A stretch of DNA of 64,000 nt, taken from assembly GCA_963717085.1 (NCBI GenBank), contig CAVQVM010000020.1:124001-188000 (forward strand), in the 5' to 3' direction. The position numbers and the translations under genes are program-made. Positions 46,288 through 57,772 of this stretch are shown here, in pieces. The notes under the pieces are model-generated. The model searched no databases. It was not told the origin of the DNA and was given only the letters and a program-made list of their open reading frames with translations. The stretch is from DASQUK01 sp963717085 (GTDB lineage: Bacteria > Actinomycetota > Acidimicrobiia > Acidimicrobiales > VFJN01). Each line of letters starts with the position of its first letter. The stretch's first letter is position 1.

Positions 46288-49200
46288 TCAACACCGTCGT
46301 GGTGCGAACCAGACCGCAGACCGAGCGCGCGACCGATTCGGCGTTATGCGTCGACGTTGCCTGCCGCCGTGAAGGGCAGGCGACGCCTGGCTGTCACCTT
46401 GTCGACCCGCACGCATAATGCCCTGATGGAGCGGCTCTGCTGTCTCCGGCGCCGGGTTACCAAGTCCTGACCAGCGGCTTGGATGGATCACCGGTTGAGT
46501 CTTGTACGTCCGCTGACGTTCAGAGCCCGAGGTCGATGCCAACGGTCCGCGCCGCTTCGCGCCCGAGACCGCGCGCGGCGACTGATCCAGTCGCTCGATC
46601 AGCTCGATTCGCCGGTCGAGGTCGTCGAGACGCCGCAACTCGGCGGCGTGTTGCCGCTCCCAGGCCGTCCGCTTCGCTACGACCGGGGCGCGCGCTTCGA
46701 GCTGCCGAGCGAGAGCATCGAGCTTGACGTCGCACCTGGCGATCTCGGCATCGAGGACCGCGATGCGGTTTGAGCTCGTTGCGCCTGGCGGGATGTGCCC
46801 ATCTGCCGATGGGGCCGAGCCTGCGGAGGTCTTGCTGGGCCAATTTGCGGTGCCAGCGGGCACCGTCTCGGCGGTGCTGCTCCCGTCGGTGCTCGTCGGT
46901 GGGCGGACGGACTTCCGCCGACGGGTCGGATGGTGCGTGGCCGAGGCGGGTACGCAGCAGGTCCCGCTCGCGACGCAGTCGGTCGACCTGCGCTGTGCTG
47001 CCGCTGTCGATCTCGTCGAGTGCGAGGCGCTGCGCCGAGCTGCGCCGGACTGCGGCTCGCAGTTCGTCGAGGGAATTGGGCTGTACCTCGGCTGCGTGGC
47101 GTTCTTCGCTGCGGTCATCGGCTGTCACGACGAACAGGTCGGTGCCATGCCGCCCGCGGGACACCGCGGTGTAGGCGTGCTCCCGGGAAACGGTGTCGTC
47201 GACGAGCACGAAGCAACGGTCGACGGTGGCGCCTTGGGCCTTGTGGATGGTGGTGGCATAACCGTGCGTCAGGTGACCGCTCGCGGCGAGGTCGAACGGG
47301 ATCACCAGCCGGTCACCGCTGCTGACGACGACGATCTGCCGCTGGTTGACGTCGATGCGGTCGATGACGGCTCGGGTGCCGTTGAGCAGCCCGATCCGGT
47401 AGTCGTTGCGCAGCGAGAGGACCTCGTCGCCCACGCGCAGGCGCGTCCCGCGAGCACGGCCCGGTCTGGGCCCAGGCGACCGCCCTGCGCCCGGAGGACC
47501 GCGCGTGCCCGGCGATTGAGGTCATCGACGTCGACGAGCCGGGCCGCGACCATGAGCGCGTCTTCGCCCGCAGACCTGGCGTTCAGCCAGTGCTCGACCA
47601 GTAGCTCTCGTGCGTTGTCGTTGGTGGCGGCTTGGTGAACCCGCTGGTGCGCCAGGTAGGCGTGGACCGCGCCGTCAGGGGTCGCCGGCGCGGAGCTCAG
47701 CGAGCGCCACGCGCTCCCACGCCTCGGGACTGGCGATGGTGTACAATGAGCCGGTGGCGCCCAGGCGGTGCTGCAAGCCCCGGAATGCGCCGCCAGCGTC
47801 GATCTCGGGGAGCTGGCCCGGGTAACCGATGAGCACGACCTTGGTGCGTGCCGCATCGGCATGGGCCGAGGAGCCGGGCGAGCTTGCGGGTTCAACCATC
47901 GCGGCTTCGTCGACCATGATCACGGTCCGGCCGTTGAGGGCGAGGCCGTTGCTGCGGTCGAAGTTCCCGAGCAGGCGGTCGATCGTGGATGCTGGCATGC
48001 CGGCGCCGTCTTGTAGTTGGCGGGCGGCCCGGGCCGCCGAGCGCGCAGCCGATCACTCGGTAGCCCGAGGCGTCCCACGCACGACGGGCTGCGGCGAGCG
48101 CGAAGGTCTTGCCGGCACCGGCGACGCCCTCGACGACCTCGATCCCGTCGCCCGATCCGCAGATCGCCCGGACCATCGCCTGCTGCTCGCCCCCGAGCGA
48201 CGGCTGGCCCGCAATGGCCGCATCGATCGCGGCGGGCGCCGCGATGGCGACACCGGTGGACCGGCGCCGGAGCGCCGAGGCGACGATCCCCGCCTCGAGT
48301 TGGAGCATCTGCGGTGTCGTCCACCGCACCTCGTCGGTCCGAGCGGCGATCACCTTGCCGTCGTCCCGGCGGATCGTCGCGCTGCCGGGGTCCACGCTGA
48401 TGGCCAGGACGTGCTCGGACGCCACGAAGCCGTCTACCAAGTCGAGCACACGGTCGACGCTGCCACCGGCCGGCAGCGCGTTGCAGACCGCCTTGATCAC
48501 GTCACGCTTCCCGAACGTGCTCGCCCTCGCGGTCAGGCCGTCGGGGCCGGCCAGCCACCGGTACAGCCTCTCCGCCTCCTGGCTGCCAAGCGCCGGAGGT
48601 TCAACCCCAGGGGTGCGGTCGAGCACCGCCGCAAGCGCCTCCCCGTCGAGGCCCACCGCTTCCGCCCGTGCTGTCCAGGCGGGCACCAGACCTTCGGCGT
48701 CGACGCCGGTGTCCTTGGCCTTTCGGGTGGCGTAGGTTGCGTACTGGGCGGCCCGGGCACTGTGCTGGCCGTGCTCGTCCAGGTGCGCCTCGATCTCCTG
48801 GCGCCGCGTCGAGAACTCCCGCAGCACGGGCCGCGGGATCCGACGATGTCGGCGATGCCGTTGCGCACCGGTCCCCACTCCACCCCGAGGCGCCGGGTGA
48901 GCTCCCAGCGCAGGTGCGCCTCGTAGAGGTGACCGACGGGCCGCAACCAGGCATACAGCGGGCGGCCGTCCAGCGCCGTCCAACGGCCATCGCTCGCAGC
49001 TTGGGCGAGGTTGGCGGTCACCACGTGGGTGTGCAGGTGCGGATCGCCGGCCCGTGACGTGCGGTGCCGGAACGCCGCGGCGACGAACCCGTCGCCCTCG
49101 ATGACCGTGTGGCCGCCCCGGCCTCGTCGCAGCCGGCACGCCACCTGCTCCAGCACCGGCAACGACGCCGGCGACCGCGGCGTCGTCGGCGTTGCGCCTC

Positions 49201-49520
49201 GGTGGACACCTCGGCACGGACCGAGGGCGTGCAGCAGCGACACCGACTTGGGAGCACAGAACGTCGCGTCATAAGCGGCGATCACCGGCACGGACCGTGA
49301 TGCGGTCAGCCGGTAGACGCCGCTGGGATCCACGTGTTCCAGGATCCGCCCGAGCGCCTCGGCGTCGACCTCGCCCGCCAGACCCAACCGGGCGGCCCCC
49401 GAGCCGACCCACACGCCCGGGTGCCTCTTTGGCGCCGGTGTAGTACTCCTCGAGGCCTCGGGCGACGGTGTCGAGGTAGTACTGCTGCTGGCCCAGCGCC
49501 AGCTTGCCGAGGCTCAACAC
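46288..49520 (-). pseudogene. MobF (TrwC/TraA-type) relaxase-helicase, multiply frameshifted
   Basis: Starts at GTG 49520: VLSLGKLALGQQQYYLDTV. The frame breaks at once; deleting one base of the C-run at 49416-49418 restores VWVGSGAARLGLAG and the relaxase domain, including the MobF metal motif HLHTHVVTANLAQ near 49025. Further breaks occur near 49200, 48830, 47995, 47890 and 47430. The helicase half shows GVAGAGKTFALAAARRAW (Walker A, near 48100), VIMVDEAAMVEP (motif II), and HLTHGYATTIHKAQGATVD near 47260. The C-terminus is coiled coil and its end is uncertain. A functional protein would be ~1050 aa. It nicks oriT and unwinds DNA in mobilization. Confidence 0.82.
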
Positions 49521-49581
49521 CGCCCGACCTCCGTCAGGCGGACGGCGGACAGGGCGGCACAGCACGGCAGGTGCAAGTGCG

Positions 49582-49979
49582 TCACCGTCTTGGTCGGGTT
49601 CGGAGCGGAAGGCGGGAGTGCAGCGCGATCGGCGTCAGCGCATGAACGGGAGCGTGACTGGTCGTGCCGGTGGCGGCGGGCCGGTGCGACGTGTCGGACG
49701 TCGCGTGGAGCGAGAGCGTGCGATCGGGCGGGCGGCGTCTCCGCGTGCGATCGTCGGCAGATCGACGACGTCGGCGCAGTGCGAGTCGGCGCCTGTCGCC
49801 GCCCGGAGCCTCGAACGCCGCGGTAGGGAATCGGAGGGAGCGACCGAACCGTCGGCACGGGATCCCCTCGGCGCCGCTCGTCGCCAGGTAGAGGCGGGCT
49901 TGCTCGTACACCGTGGTGCGCCCCAGCCGCAGGCGGGCCATCACCTCGGGAACGTCAGGTACTCGGGTCGCTCGGCCAT
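49582..49979 (-). pseudogene. Excisionase-like HTH protein (BldC/MerR-type), frameshifted near its start
   Basis: ATG 49979 after GGAGGCGAC reads MAERPEYLTF; one missing base near 49950 is needed to continue into PEVMARLRLGRTTVYEQARL and RRFGRSLRFPTAAFE, the classic excisionase-family winged helix. The remainder is Arg-rich and likely spurious. Located between relaxase and XRE regulator, pointing away from the integrase. Probably directs excision with the integrase. Confidence 0.7.
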
Positions 49980-50002
49980 GTCGCCTCCACGGCGCCCGAC
50001 CG

Positions 50003-50084
50003 GATCAACCAAAGGTAGGTTGATCTGGGAGAGAAGCAGATTACAGACGTGTAGTCGCTGATGCAATGGGTAGGTTGACCAACC
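50003..50084. promoter_or_regulatory. Operator region between excisionase and XRE-integrase genes
   Basis: Site 1: GATCAACC (50003-50010) and GGTTGATC (50018-50025) form a perfect palindrome around a 7-base spacer. Site 2: GGTTG (50073-50077) and CAACC (50080-50084) with two bases between. Both share GGTAGGTTGA. Placed between the divergent starts 49979 and 50113, they are natural targets of the XRE protein, forming a lysogeny-like switch. Confidence 0.6.
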
Positions 50085-50112
50085 CACTGATGCGTTGAGT
50101 TAGGCTCCTGGC

Positions 50113-50797
50113 GTGCCCCGCCGCAAGCGACCCGTGACCCGGCGTGGACGCCCAACCAGATCGTGGCGCACAACGTCTCCAAGGCCCGGCTCCTCCGAGG
50201 GTGGACGCAGGACCAAGCTGCCGAAGCATGTGCCCTCTACCTGGGTGCCCGGCTGTCACCTGCCAGCTGGTCCGCCTCGAACGGTCCGTTGATGGCGGCC
50301 GGATCCGAGAGATCACCGCGGATGAGCTCGTCGGATTCGCCCGCGCCTTCGACCTGCCCATCGGGTTCTTCCTCACCCGCCCTCGGCATGGGACAACCAC
50401 GTCGTCGCCACTCCCGACGCCGGGCCGGACGGACTGGAGCCGGTCGAGCTGTTCGACGTCGTCATCGGCACCGACGAGAACCTCGCCGCATGGGAGCAGT
50501 ACTTGCTCTCCTGGCCGTCCCCGTGCACCGGGTGGCCATCCACGATGACGGCACGATCGAGAACCTCGGCCGCGTCCAGGACGACGTTCACCACCGCCTC
50601 GCCGGCCCCGCTGGGCTTCGTGCGCGGCTCCTCTTACGTGAGCAGTTCGGCGACCTGGACGCCGCCCGCGACGTGCTCACCCGCCTCGCAGCGGTTCTCG
50701 ACGTCCTCGAGCAACCGAGCCGGCACCCGACGACACCCAACAGCAGCAGGCGACACCGGCCAGCGGTGGAAGGTCTGCCAAACGGAAGGAGGCGTGA
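50113..50797 (+). pseudogene. XRE-type HTH regulator, frameshifted
   Basis: GTG 50113 lies six bases after TAGGCT (50101-50106). Frames must be joined: WTPNQIVAHNVSKARLLRGW and TQDQAAEA form the HTH, then DGGRIREITADELVGFARAF and DLPIGFFL, then a C-terminal domain with VHRVAIHDDGTIENLGRVQD and RLLLREQFGDLDAARDVL. At least three indels. The end is TGA 50795-50797, immediately before the integrase ATG, so the two are coupled. Likely the element's repressor. Confidence 0.65.
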
Positions 50798-51935
50798 ATG
50801 GCCTCGATACGACAGAAGCCGAGCGGCAAGTGGGAGGCGCGGTATCGGGACGCCCGAGGTCGGACGCACGCCCGGTCCTTCGGAGGCAAGATGGCTGCCC
50901 GGCGGTGGGCGGCCGAGATGGAGTCCGACCTCCGGCGTGGCGAGTGGATCGACCCGAAGCTTGCCCGCGTCACCTTCGCCGCTTGGGCGGAGGAGTACCT
51001 CACCACGATCGTGCACCTCCGGAACGTGACCCGAGGTGACTACGAGCGTGCCTTGCGGACCCACATCCTGCCGGCATTCGCTGAGCGGCCGGTGCACAAA
51101 TCGAGCAGGTGGAGGTCCGGCGGTTCATGGCCGAGAAGCAGGCGTCGGGTCTCTCCCCGAAGAGCCTGCAGAAGATCCGGCTGGTGTTTCGCCAGGTGCT
51201 CGAGGTGGCTAGAGGCTCAGGGGCCATCAAGGTGAACCCCTGCGACGGCATCCGCCTGCCGCGAGCCGTGCAGGCCGAACCGATCTTCTTGTCCGCCGCC
51301 CAGGTGGAGGCGCTGGCTCGAGCCGCACGTCCGCCGTTCGACCTGCTCGTGCGATTTGCCGTGGCGACAGGGCTCCGGCCGAGCGAGATCTGCGGTCTCC
51401 GCGTCGGTCGGCTGAACCTGGTGAAGGGCACGGTCGAGGTTGCCGAGGCTCTGACGGTGATCAGTGGTCGAACAGAGGTGGGTCCGACGAAGAGCTATGC
51501 CCGTCGCACCGTTGGGCTGCCGCGTTCGATCTGCGACGATCTCGGAGAGTTCCTGAGGCGCCGCGCCCAGGAGCGCGGATGCCCTCCGTCGCCAGACGAC
51601 TACGTGTTCACCGCTCCGCGTGGTGGTCCGCTTCGTCGGGATCTGCTCTTGAAGCGGTTCATCCGGCCACCTGCTGAGGCCGCAGGGCTGCCGGCTGGGC
51701 TACGCTTGCACGACCTTCGACACACCAGCGTGTCCTGCTGATCGAGCTCGGCGCGCACCCCAAGGTGATCCAGGAACGCTTGGGGCACTCGTCGATAACG
51801 GTCACGATGGACGTCTACGGCCACCTATTCCCGTCCCTGGCTGAATCCCTCACCGAACGACTCGATGAGGTCTTCCAGGAGGCACGAGCCTCACACGTGG
51901 ACGCGGCTCCCGCCTCGGTGGTGGCACTGCGGTAG
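50798..51935 (+). pseudogene. Tyrosine integrase of the tRNA-Pro element, two one-base deletions
   Basis: N-terminal arm-binding domain (SIRQKPSGKWEARYRDARGR), SAM-like core-binding domain (VTFAAWAEEYLTT ...), catalytic domain with TGLRPSEICGLR (Arg), HDLRHTS (His/Arg), LGHSSITVT (His) and MDVYGHLF (Tyr nucleophile). Frame breaks near 51098 and 51736 are each repaired by one added base, giving 379 aa in 1140 bases. Integrates into tRNA-Pro using the 50-base att core. All catalytic residues are preserved across the breaks, which favours sequencing error or very recent inactivation. Confidence 0.85.
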
Positions 51936-52458
51936 CCCTGGACCTCCACATTCTTGATGACAACATCGAGAGTGCGGACGAAGGCGGCGACCCGCCCGCG
52001 TCGGCCGGAGACAGTCGTGTTCGCCAGCGCCGCCAGGCGCTCGCCAACCGACTCACAGCGATCCGCTAGCCCACAACCGACCGCCACCAACACACCGCCT
52101 CGTCCTACGGGTCGGGGGCGGTTCCGCGTTCAGAGTGTGGGGTGTGGGCGGCCATCGGAATCTGCCCGCTGGCGGCCAGCAGACGCTGCCCACTCACGGC
52201 CATCTCGTCACGCAGGGTGCTGGCGGCGGGGGACACGACAGCCCTGCCGGTGCCGTCCTCGACCGGCACATTGAGGATGCGGGGGGTGGGGGGCTTGGGA
52301 TGCGTTGCGGACTTAGGTAACGTTTGGGAGCTGGTAGCATAGTTATGTGCGCGCTTTGGAGAGCGCGAGAACGTCGATCTGGCGTGTGTCGGTGACCTCG
52401 GCTCTTCGTCCGTCGCCGTTCCCGTTCGAGTCAGTCGGCGCCGGTTCCGCTGCGGGCA
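51936..52458. other. 523-base stretch without a supportable gene
   Basis: Contains the outer inverted repeat (52162-52179), the left arm of the inner inverted repeat (from 52360), and a small A/T-rich promoter-like spot TAGCAT at 52335-52340 before an unassigned ATG at 52345. No domain is recognisable. Confidence 0.4.
52162..52179 (+). repeat. Outer inverted repeat of the ABC module, left
   Basis: CTGCCCGCTGGCGGCCAG; exact complement at 60876-60893. Flanking ~20 bases on both sides also match imperfectly in inverted orientation, including GTGGGCA and GATGGCCG-like blocks. Confidence 0.65.
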
Positions 52459-52620
52459 TCAGGCGAGTTCGGCTTGGAGGATCTCGGCGGTGGGGCGGCG
52501 GGCGCCGAGGCGGGCTGGGATGGTGGTGAGCGCCGCCACCACGAGACGGTGCACCGGCACCACGGCGAGCAGCTGCCAGAGCGGCGGGTCGGTCGCCTCG
52601 TCCTCGCCGCCGCCCAGGCC
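52360..52620 (-). repeat. Inner inverted repeat of the ABC module, left arm
   Basis: Covers the permease C-terminal coding end and its 3' flank. The region encoding PPLWQLLAVVPV and TIPARLGARRPTAEILQAEL is near-identical, inverted, to 60375-60650, and similarity resumes in the flank at GCCGAGGTCACCGACA. Arm limits are approximate. Confidence 0.7.
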
Positions 52621-54450
52621 GGTGAAGAGCGCGATGCCTCCGGCGATGCCCAGGACGGCGCCGGCGAGCGCGGGAAGCACCTGCGCCGCCGAGAGTCCGG
52701 CGCTGACCTGCTGGGGGGTCGCGCCGAGGGCGCGGGCCAGCGCCGAGGAGTGCTTGGCGTCGAGCGCGGTCGCCCAGGTGATGAAGATGGCGTTGACGGC
52801 CGCCAGGGCGACCAGCATGACCGTGATCACCAGCAGCACCTGGTTCAGCTCGGACGGTCCCGGGATCGGTCCCACCGACGAGCTCGGCGTCCTGGTTGTT
52901 CAGTGCCGGGCGGCCAGCACGGCGACGATCCCGCTGACGGTGATCGCGATGCTGGCCACGCTGAGCACGACGCGGCGCGGCCGGCGGGCGGCCACCCGCA
53001 ACCCGAGGAGCAGGGGGACGGGCAGGCGCGCCGAGATCGCGATCAGCCAGGCCGTGCGCCGGGGTGGGCGGGCCGAGTCGGCCAGGGCGTGGACGGTGCT
53101 GGTGCGGGCGGCGCGGACGGCGGGAACGAAGGTCGCGATGACCGCGACCCCCAGCGCCACGGCCGTCACCGAGCCGACCGTGGACAGGGTGAGCGACGGC
53201 GCACCGGCGCTGCCGAGGAGGCCGGCGCCGGGATCGGTGAGCAAGCGGAGCGGCCAGCCATCCGGCCGCGAGCCCCGCCGCCGCGGCGAGCAGGGCCAGG
53301 ACGATATACTCGGCGAGCAGCACGACCGCGACCAGGCGCGGGGTGCCGCCGACCGCTTTGAGCAGCCCGACGCGTCGGGTCTGGTCGGCCATCCGGCCGC
53401 CGACGAGGACGGCGACGCTGGCCACGGCGAGCAGGCCGAGCAGCCAGCTGCCGATCAGCAGGACTCGCTGCTGGTCCTGCACCACGTTGGTCGTGCACGT
53501 CGCGGATGTCCTGCCACGACTCCAGGACTGTGCGCCCGGTCCCGTCGTCGGCGGGTGGGCGTCGACGAACGCCGGCGCGTCGGCCGGGTCGGCCAGCTTC
53601 AGGTTCACGACGTAGGACAGGGCTTCCTCCGCGGGGGCGAGACCGCGGGCGTCGGCCTCGGTGAGCCAGACCAGGCCGGGCTCGACCGGGTCGTCCGCGA
53701 AATGTACGTCGTCGACCGGCTCGTCCGGCGGCGGCTCATCCGGCGGCGGGCCCTCGGCAGGTCATCTTCCATGGCCTCGGCGAACCAGACGCAGCACGGG
53801 GCGAAGCACACATCCGGATACGGCCTCGCGGCGGCGGTGACCGCCACACCGACGACCTGGAACGAGCGGCCGTTCACGACGCGACAGTCGTCGGCGCTGG
53901 TGGGTCGTCTGGGGCGTGCACAGACGGGTCCTCAGGGTGATCTGGTCCCCTTCGCCGACGCCGAGCGCGTCGGCGAAGCCGGCCTCGACCACCACGCCGC
54001 CGTCGCGTACCCAGCTGCCCTGGGTCAGCTCGGGCTGGTCGATCGAGGCTGCTGCGGGGTCGCGCCCACTGCCCACACCCCGGCCGCACCGCCGATCACC
54101 TCGCCCGGGTGTGCGCCTCGACCGTGACGCCGTCGCCTCGAGCTCCGCCCCGATCACCGGGTACGGCCCGCTGTGGTCGACGACGCCGGGAGCGTCGGTC
54201 AGTGCCTCCAAGCCGGCGAGATCGGCGGGCTGGCCGACGAACGGGTCCGGGGCGACGCTGGCGACCACGTCGGGCCCGGCCGTGGCCTCCCGGGTGCTCT
54301 GGTAGGGGTCGTCGGTCACCCCGTGCAGGACGAGCCCGAGGGTCAGTATGGTCGTGGCCGCCATGATCGCCAGCAGCAGGAGCGCGGCCTCGGCCGGGCG
54401 CCGCCGCAGGTTCCGGGCGGCGAGGCGGCCGACGAGCAGGACCGGCCCAT
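52459..54450 (-). pseudogene. FtsX/MacB-type ABC exporter permease 1, frameshifted
   Basis: Begins near 54450 with VGRLAARNLRRRPAEAALLL and IMAATTILTLGLVLHGV (first span), then a periplasm-facing domain (VVASVAPDPFVGQPADLAGL), three-span FtsX core (VLLIGSWLLGLLAVASVAVL; LLAEYIVLALLAAAAGLAAG) and a second core ending NAIFITWATALDAKHSSALA and the C-terminal RRPTAEILQAELA. At least five indels separate these blocks. Intact it would be ~660 aa. Partner of the ATPase at 54455. Substrate unknown; such systems export peptides or antibiotics. Confidence 0.75.
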
Positions 54451-54454
54451 CGGC

Positions 54455-55199
<745 letters not shown>

Positions 55200-55203
<4 letters not shown>

Positions 55204-55729
55204 GATCTGCTCCTTCGGCCGGTCCAGCTCTGCTCGCATGCCTCCAGCCAGCGCAGGTCCGCCTGCAGCCGCAGCACGATGCCCTCCAGCAACAGCGCCG
55301 GCGTCCGAGCCGTCCGGCTCGGCCATCGCGGCGCGCTGGGCGTCGCGCAGCCGGCGCAGCAGCTCGCGGCGCTGCGCGTCCACGATGCGTGAGCGGGTCG
55401 GCCAGCCCGGCCGCCGCGGCCGCGACCAGCTTGAGATGGAACTCGGCCAGGTCGGGCTTGGGCCAGCTCACCTCGGCCAGCCACTCGGCGACCCGCTGCT
55501 GGCCGTCCGGGGTCAGCGCGTACACCTTGCGGTCCGGCCGGTCCGCCGACCCGTCCGCCCGCTCCGAGGCCACCAGGCCCGCCTTCTCCAGCCGGGTCAG
55601 CGTGACGTAGATCTGCCCGGCGTTCATCGCCTCCCCGAGCGGGCCGAGCGCCTGGCGCAGCCGCGCGCGCAGCTCGTAGCCGTGCGAGGGCTCCTTGGCC
55701 AGCATCGCCAGCACCACTTCCTGCTGCAT
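55200..55729 (-). pseudogene. PadR-family repressor 1, frameshifted in its C-terminal half
   Basis: MQQEVVLAMLAKEPSHGYEL, AMNAGQIYVTLTRLEKAGLV and DRKVYALTPDGQQRVAEWL give the winged helix (1-85) intact. The helical dimer domain continues in other frames as DAQRRELLRRLRDAQRAAMA and EGIVLRLQADLRWLEACEQS. Two indels near 55385 and 55295. Heads the exporter operon; operator-like repeats lie directly upstream. Confidence 0.8.
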
Positions 55730-55741
55730 CGGCTCTCCGAT

Positions 55742-55875
55742 CTAACCGTTAGCTCTAAGATAACGGTTATCCCTGGGGTTGGCAAGCCACAGCAGAAGAG
55801 AGCTAGCTCGGCAAGAGGGCGGTGGTGGGGCTTGCGGCCTGTAGGGTGAGGGCTAGCCTTTTAGCTAACGGTTAG
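55742..55875. promoter_or_regulatory. Three TAACnGTTA operator repeats
   Basis: CTAACCGTTAG (55742-55752), ATAACGGTTAT (55760-55770) and CTAACGGTTAG (55865-55875): near-palindromic 11-mers. The first two are 18 bases centre to centre, immediately upstream of padR 1; the third faces the opposite direction. The A/T-rich setting and position fit autoregulation by PadR 1. Confidence 0.65.
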
Positions 55876-55891
55876 ATAGGAGAGGGTTGCG

Positions 55892-56463
55892 ATGCACCAA
55901 CGTTCCTCCCGTCAGGGCGGGCCATGACCAGGCCCCCCGTGACGCTCGCGTTCGCGGCGTTCCTGGACGCACGGTGAACGCCTAACGCTCGGTAGGTTGA
56001 CCGGCGGGTACTCGCCCGAGCTGACGGTCCAGCACAAAGGGATACGACTCCAACCCCTTCGCCGCTCGGCGTCGAAGGCGTAGTCGAAGCGGGCCAGCAC
56101 GATGTCGGGGTCGTGGAGGCCGGCCTGGACCCGAACCGTCGGACGCCCAGTCGCGGGCTGTGAGCTCTTGGTTGACCTCCCAGTGGGCGTGGTGTGGTAG
56201 GCGACCCACAGCTCACCGAGTCTGGCGTTGAGGTGGGGTCATCGGGAAAGGCGCCGGACTGGGCGCCGAACACGGTGACCTGGGCGTCGGGGAGCAGGTC
56301 GGGGACGCGGACGGCGTAGACGGGGGCGGCGGCCGACCCGGCGGTCTTGTCGACGACGACGACCTGGGTGGCGTGGGAAAGGCATGGGTTGCGCCGGATG
56401 CTGCTGGCACAGCGATCTAGCCGGGAGGATGCTGAGTGTGATACCTGTGGTTGGACGGCAGCG
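55892..56463. other. 572-base centre of the mirror-image operons, degenerate coding traces
   Basis: After the third operator and a GGAGAGG site comes ATG 55892, which stops after 11 codons and hands over by ATGA to a 16-codon frame. On the minus strand, separate frames give protein-like pieces (TQVVVVDKTAGSAAAPVYAV, PDLLPDAQVTVFGAQSGAF, DPDIVLARFDYAFDAE) that may be one broken gene. No family recognised. Confidence 0.35.
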
Positions 56464-57048
56464 ATGAGCGTCCGTCACGCCCTGCTGGCGCTGCTGAGCG
56501 AGGGGCCGAAGTACGGGCTGCAGCTCCGCCAGGAGTTCGAGGCGCGGAACCGGGGAGGTGTGGCCGCTCAACGTCGGCCAGGTGTACACGACGCTGCAGC
56601 GGCTCGAGCGGACGGGCTCGTCGAGTCCGACGACGCCGCCGACGGACGGGCCCGCAGAAGCGGTACCGGATCACGGCCGACGGCGAGGCGGAGCTGGCGA
56701 GCTGGCTGCGCACGCCGCCCGACATGACGCTCGCCGCCGCGCGACGAGCTGGTGATCAAGATCCTGGTCGCGCTGCGGGTGCCGGGCGTCGACGTCCGCG
56801 AGGTGGTGCAGGTGCACCGCCGGTACCTGGTCGAGCTGATGCAGCAGTACACGCGGCTCAAGGAGGACGCGCCGACGACGAGATCGGCCTGGCGCTGGTG
56901 GTCGACGCCGAGCTGTTCCGGCTCGAGGGTCATCCGGTGGCTGGACGCGGCCGATGGCCGGCTCACGCAGCGTGGCCGCGGGCCCGCGACGGCGCCGGCG
57001 CCGGCGCCGGCGCCGAGGTTGCGCCGACGAGTGGGGGTGCGGCGATGA
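56464..57048 (+). pseudogene. PadR-family repressor 2, frameshifted
   Basis: MSVRHALLALLSEGPKYGLQ, LNVGQVYTTLQRLER, KRYRITADGEAELASWL and VDVREVVQVHRRYLVELMQQ are PadR blocks in different frames. At least three indels. The last frame ends in an Ala/Pro run and stops at TGA 57046-57048, overlapping the ATPase ATG at 57045. Controls the second exporter operon. Confidence 0.75.
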
Positions 57049-57772
57049 CGCGCGCTGGAGCTGCGCGGGGTGTCGAAGGTCTACGGCGAGGGGCCGACGC
57101 GAGGTGCAGGCGCTGACGCGACGTCGACCTGTCCGTCGAAGCCGGCGCAGCTGGTGGCGGTGATGGGGCCGAGCGGCTCGGGCAAGAGCACGCTGCTGAC
57201 GATCGCCGGCAGCTTGGAGGACCCGACCGGCGGCGAGGTGCTCGTCGATGGCCGGGCGCTGTCGGCGATGTCGCCCAACGAGCGGGCCCGGCTGCGGCGC
57301 CGCTCGATCGGCTACGTGTTCCAGGACTTCAACCTGCTCGCCGGGCTCACGGCGCTCGAGAACGTGGCGCTGCCGCTGGAGCTCGACGGGCGTACCGGCG
57401 AGACGGGCCCGGGTCGCCGGCGTGGAGGCCCTGGAACGGCTCGGGCTCGGCGACAAGGCCGACCGCTTCCCCGACGACCTCTCGGGCGGCGAGCGCCAGC
57501 GGGTCGCGATCGCCCGGGCCGTCGTCGGCGAGCGCCGCCTGCTGCTGGCCGACGAGCCCACCGGCGCGCTCGACTCGGTCAACGGCGAGGCGGTGATGCG
57601 CCTGGTGCGCGCCGCCTGCCAGCGCGGGGTGGCCGGGGTGGTCGTGACCCACGACGCGCAGCTGGCGTCGTGGGCCGACCGGGTCGTGTTCCTGCGCGAC
57701 GGACGGGTGGTCGACCAGACCGCGCCGCCGCCGGACCCCGAATCACTGCTCGCGCCCGGGTCGATCCGGTGA
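57045..57772 (+). pseudogene. ABC exporter ATPase 2 (LolD/MacB type), frameshifted
   Basis: LRGVSKVYGEGP, VMGPSGSGKSTLLTIAGSLE (Walker A), IGYVFQDFNLLAGLTALENV (Q-loop), DLSGGERQRVAIARAVVGER (signature), LLLADEPTGALDSV (Walker B), GVVVTHDAQLASWADRV (H-loop). Breaks near 57055, 57105 and 57405. TGA 57770-57772 overlaps a GTG start of the permease. Confidence 0.82.
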
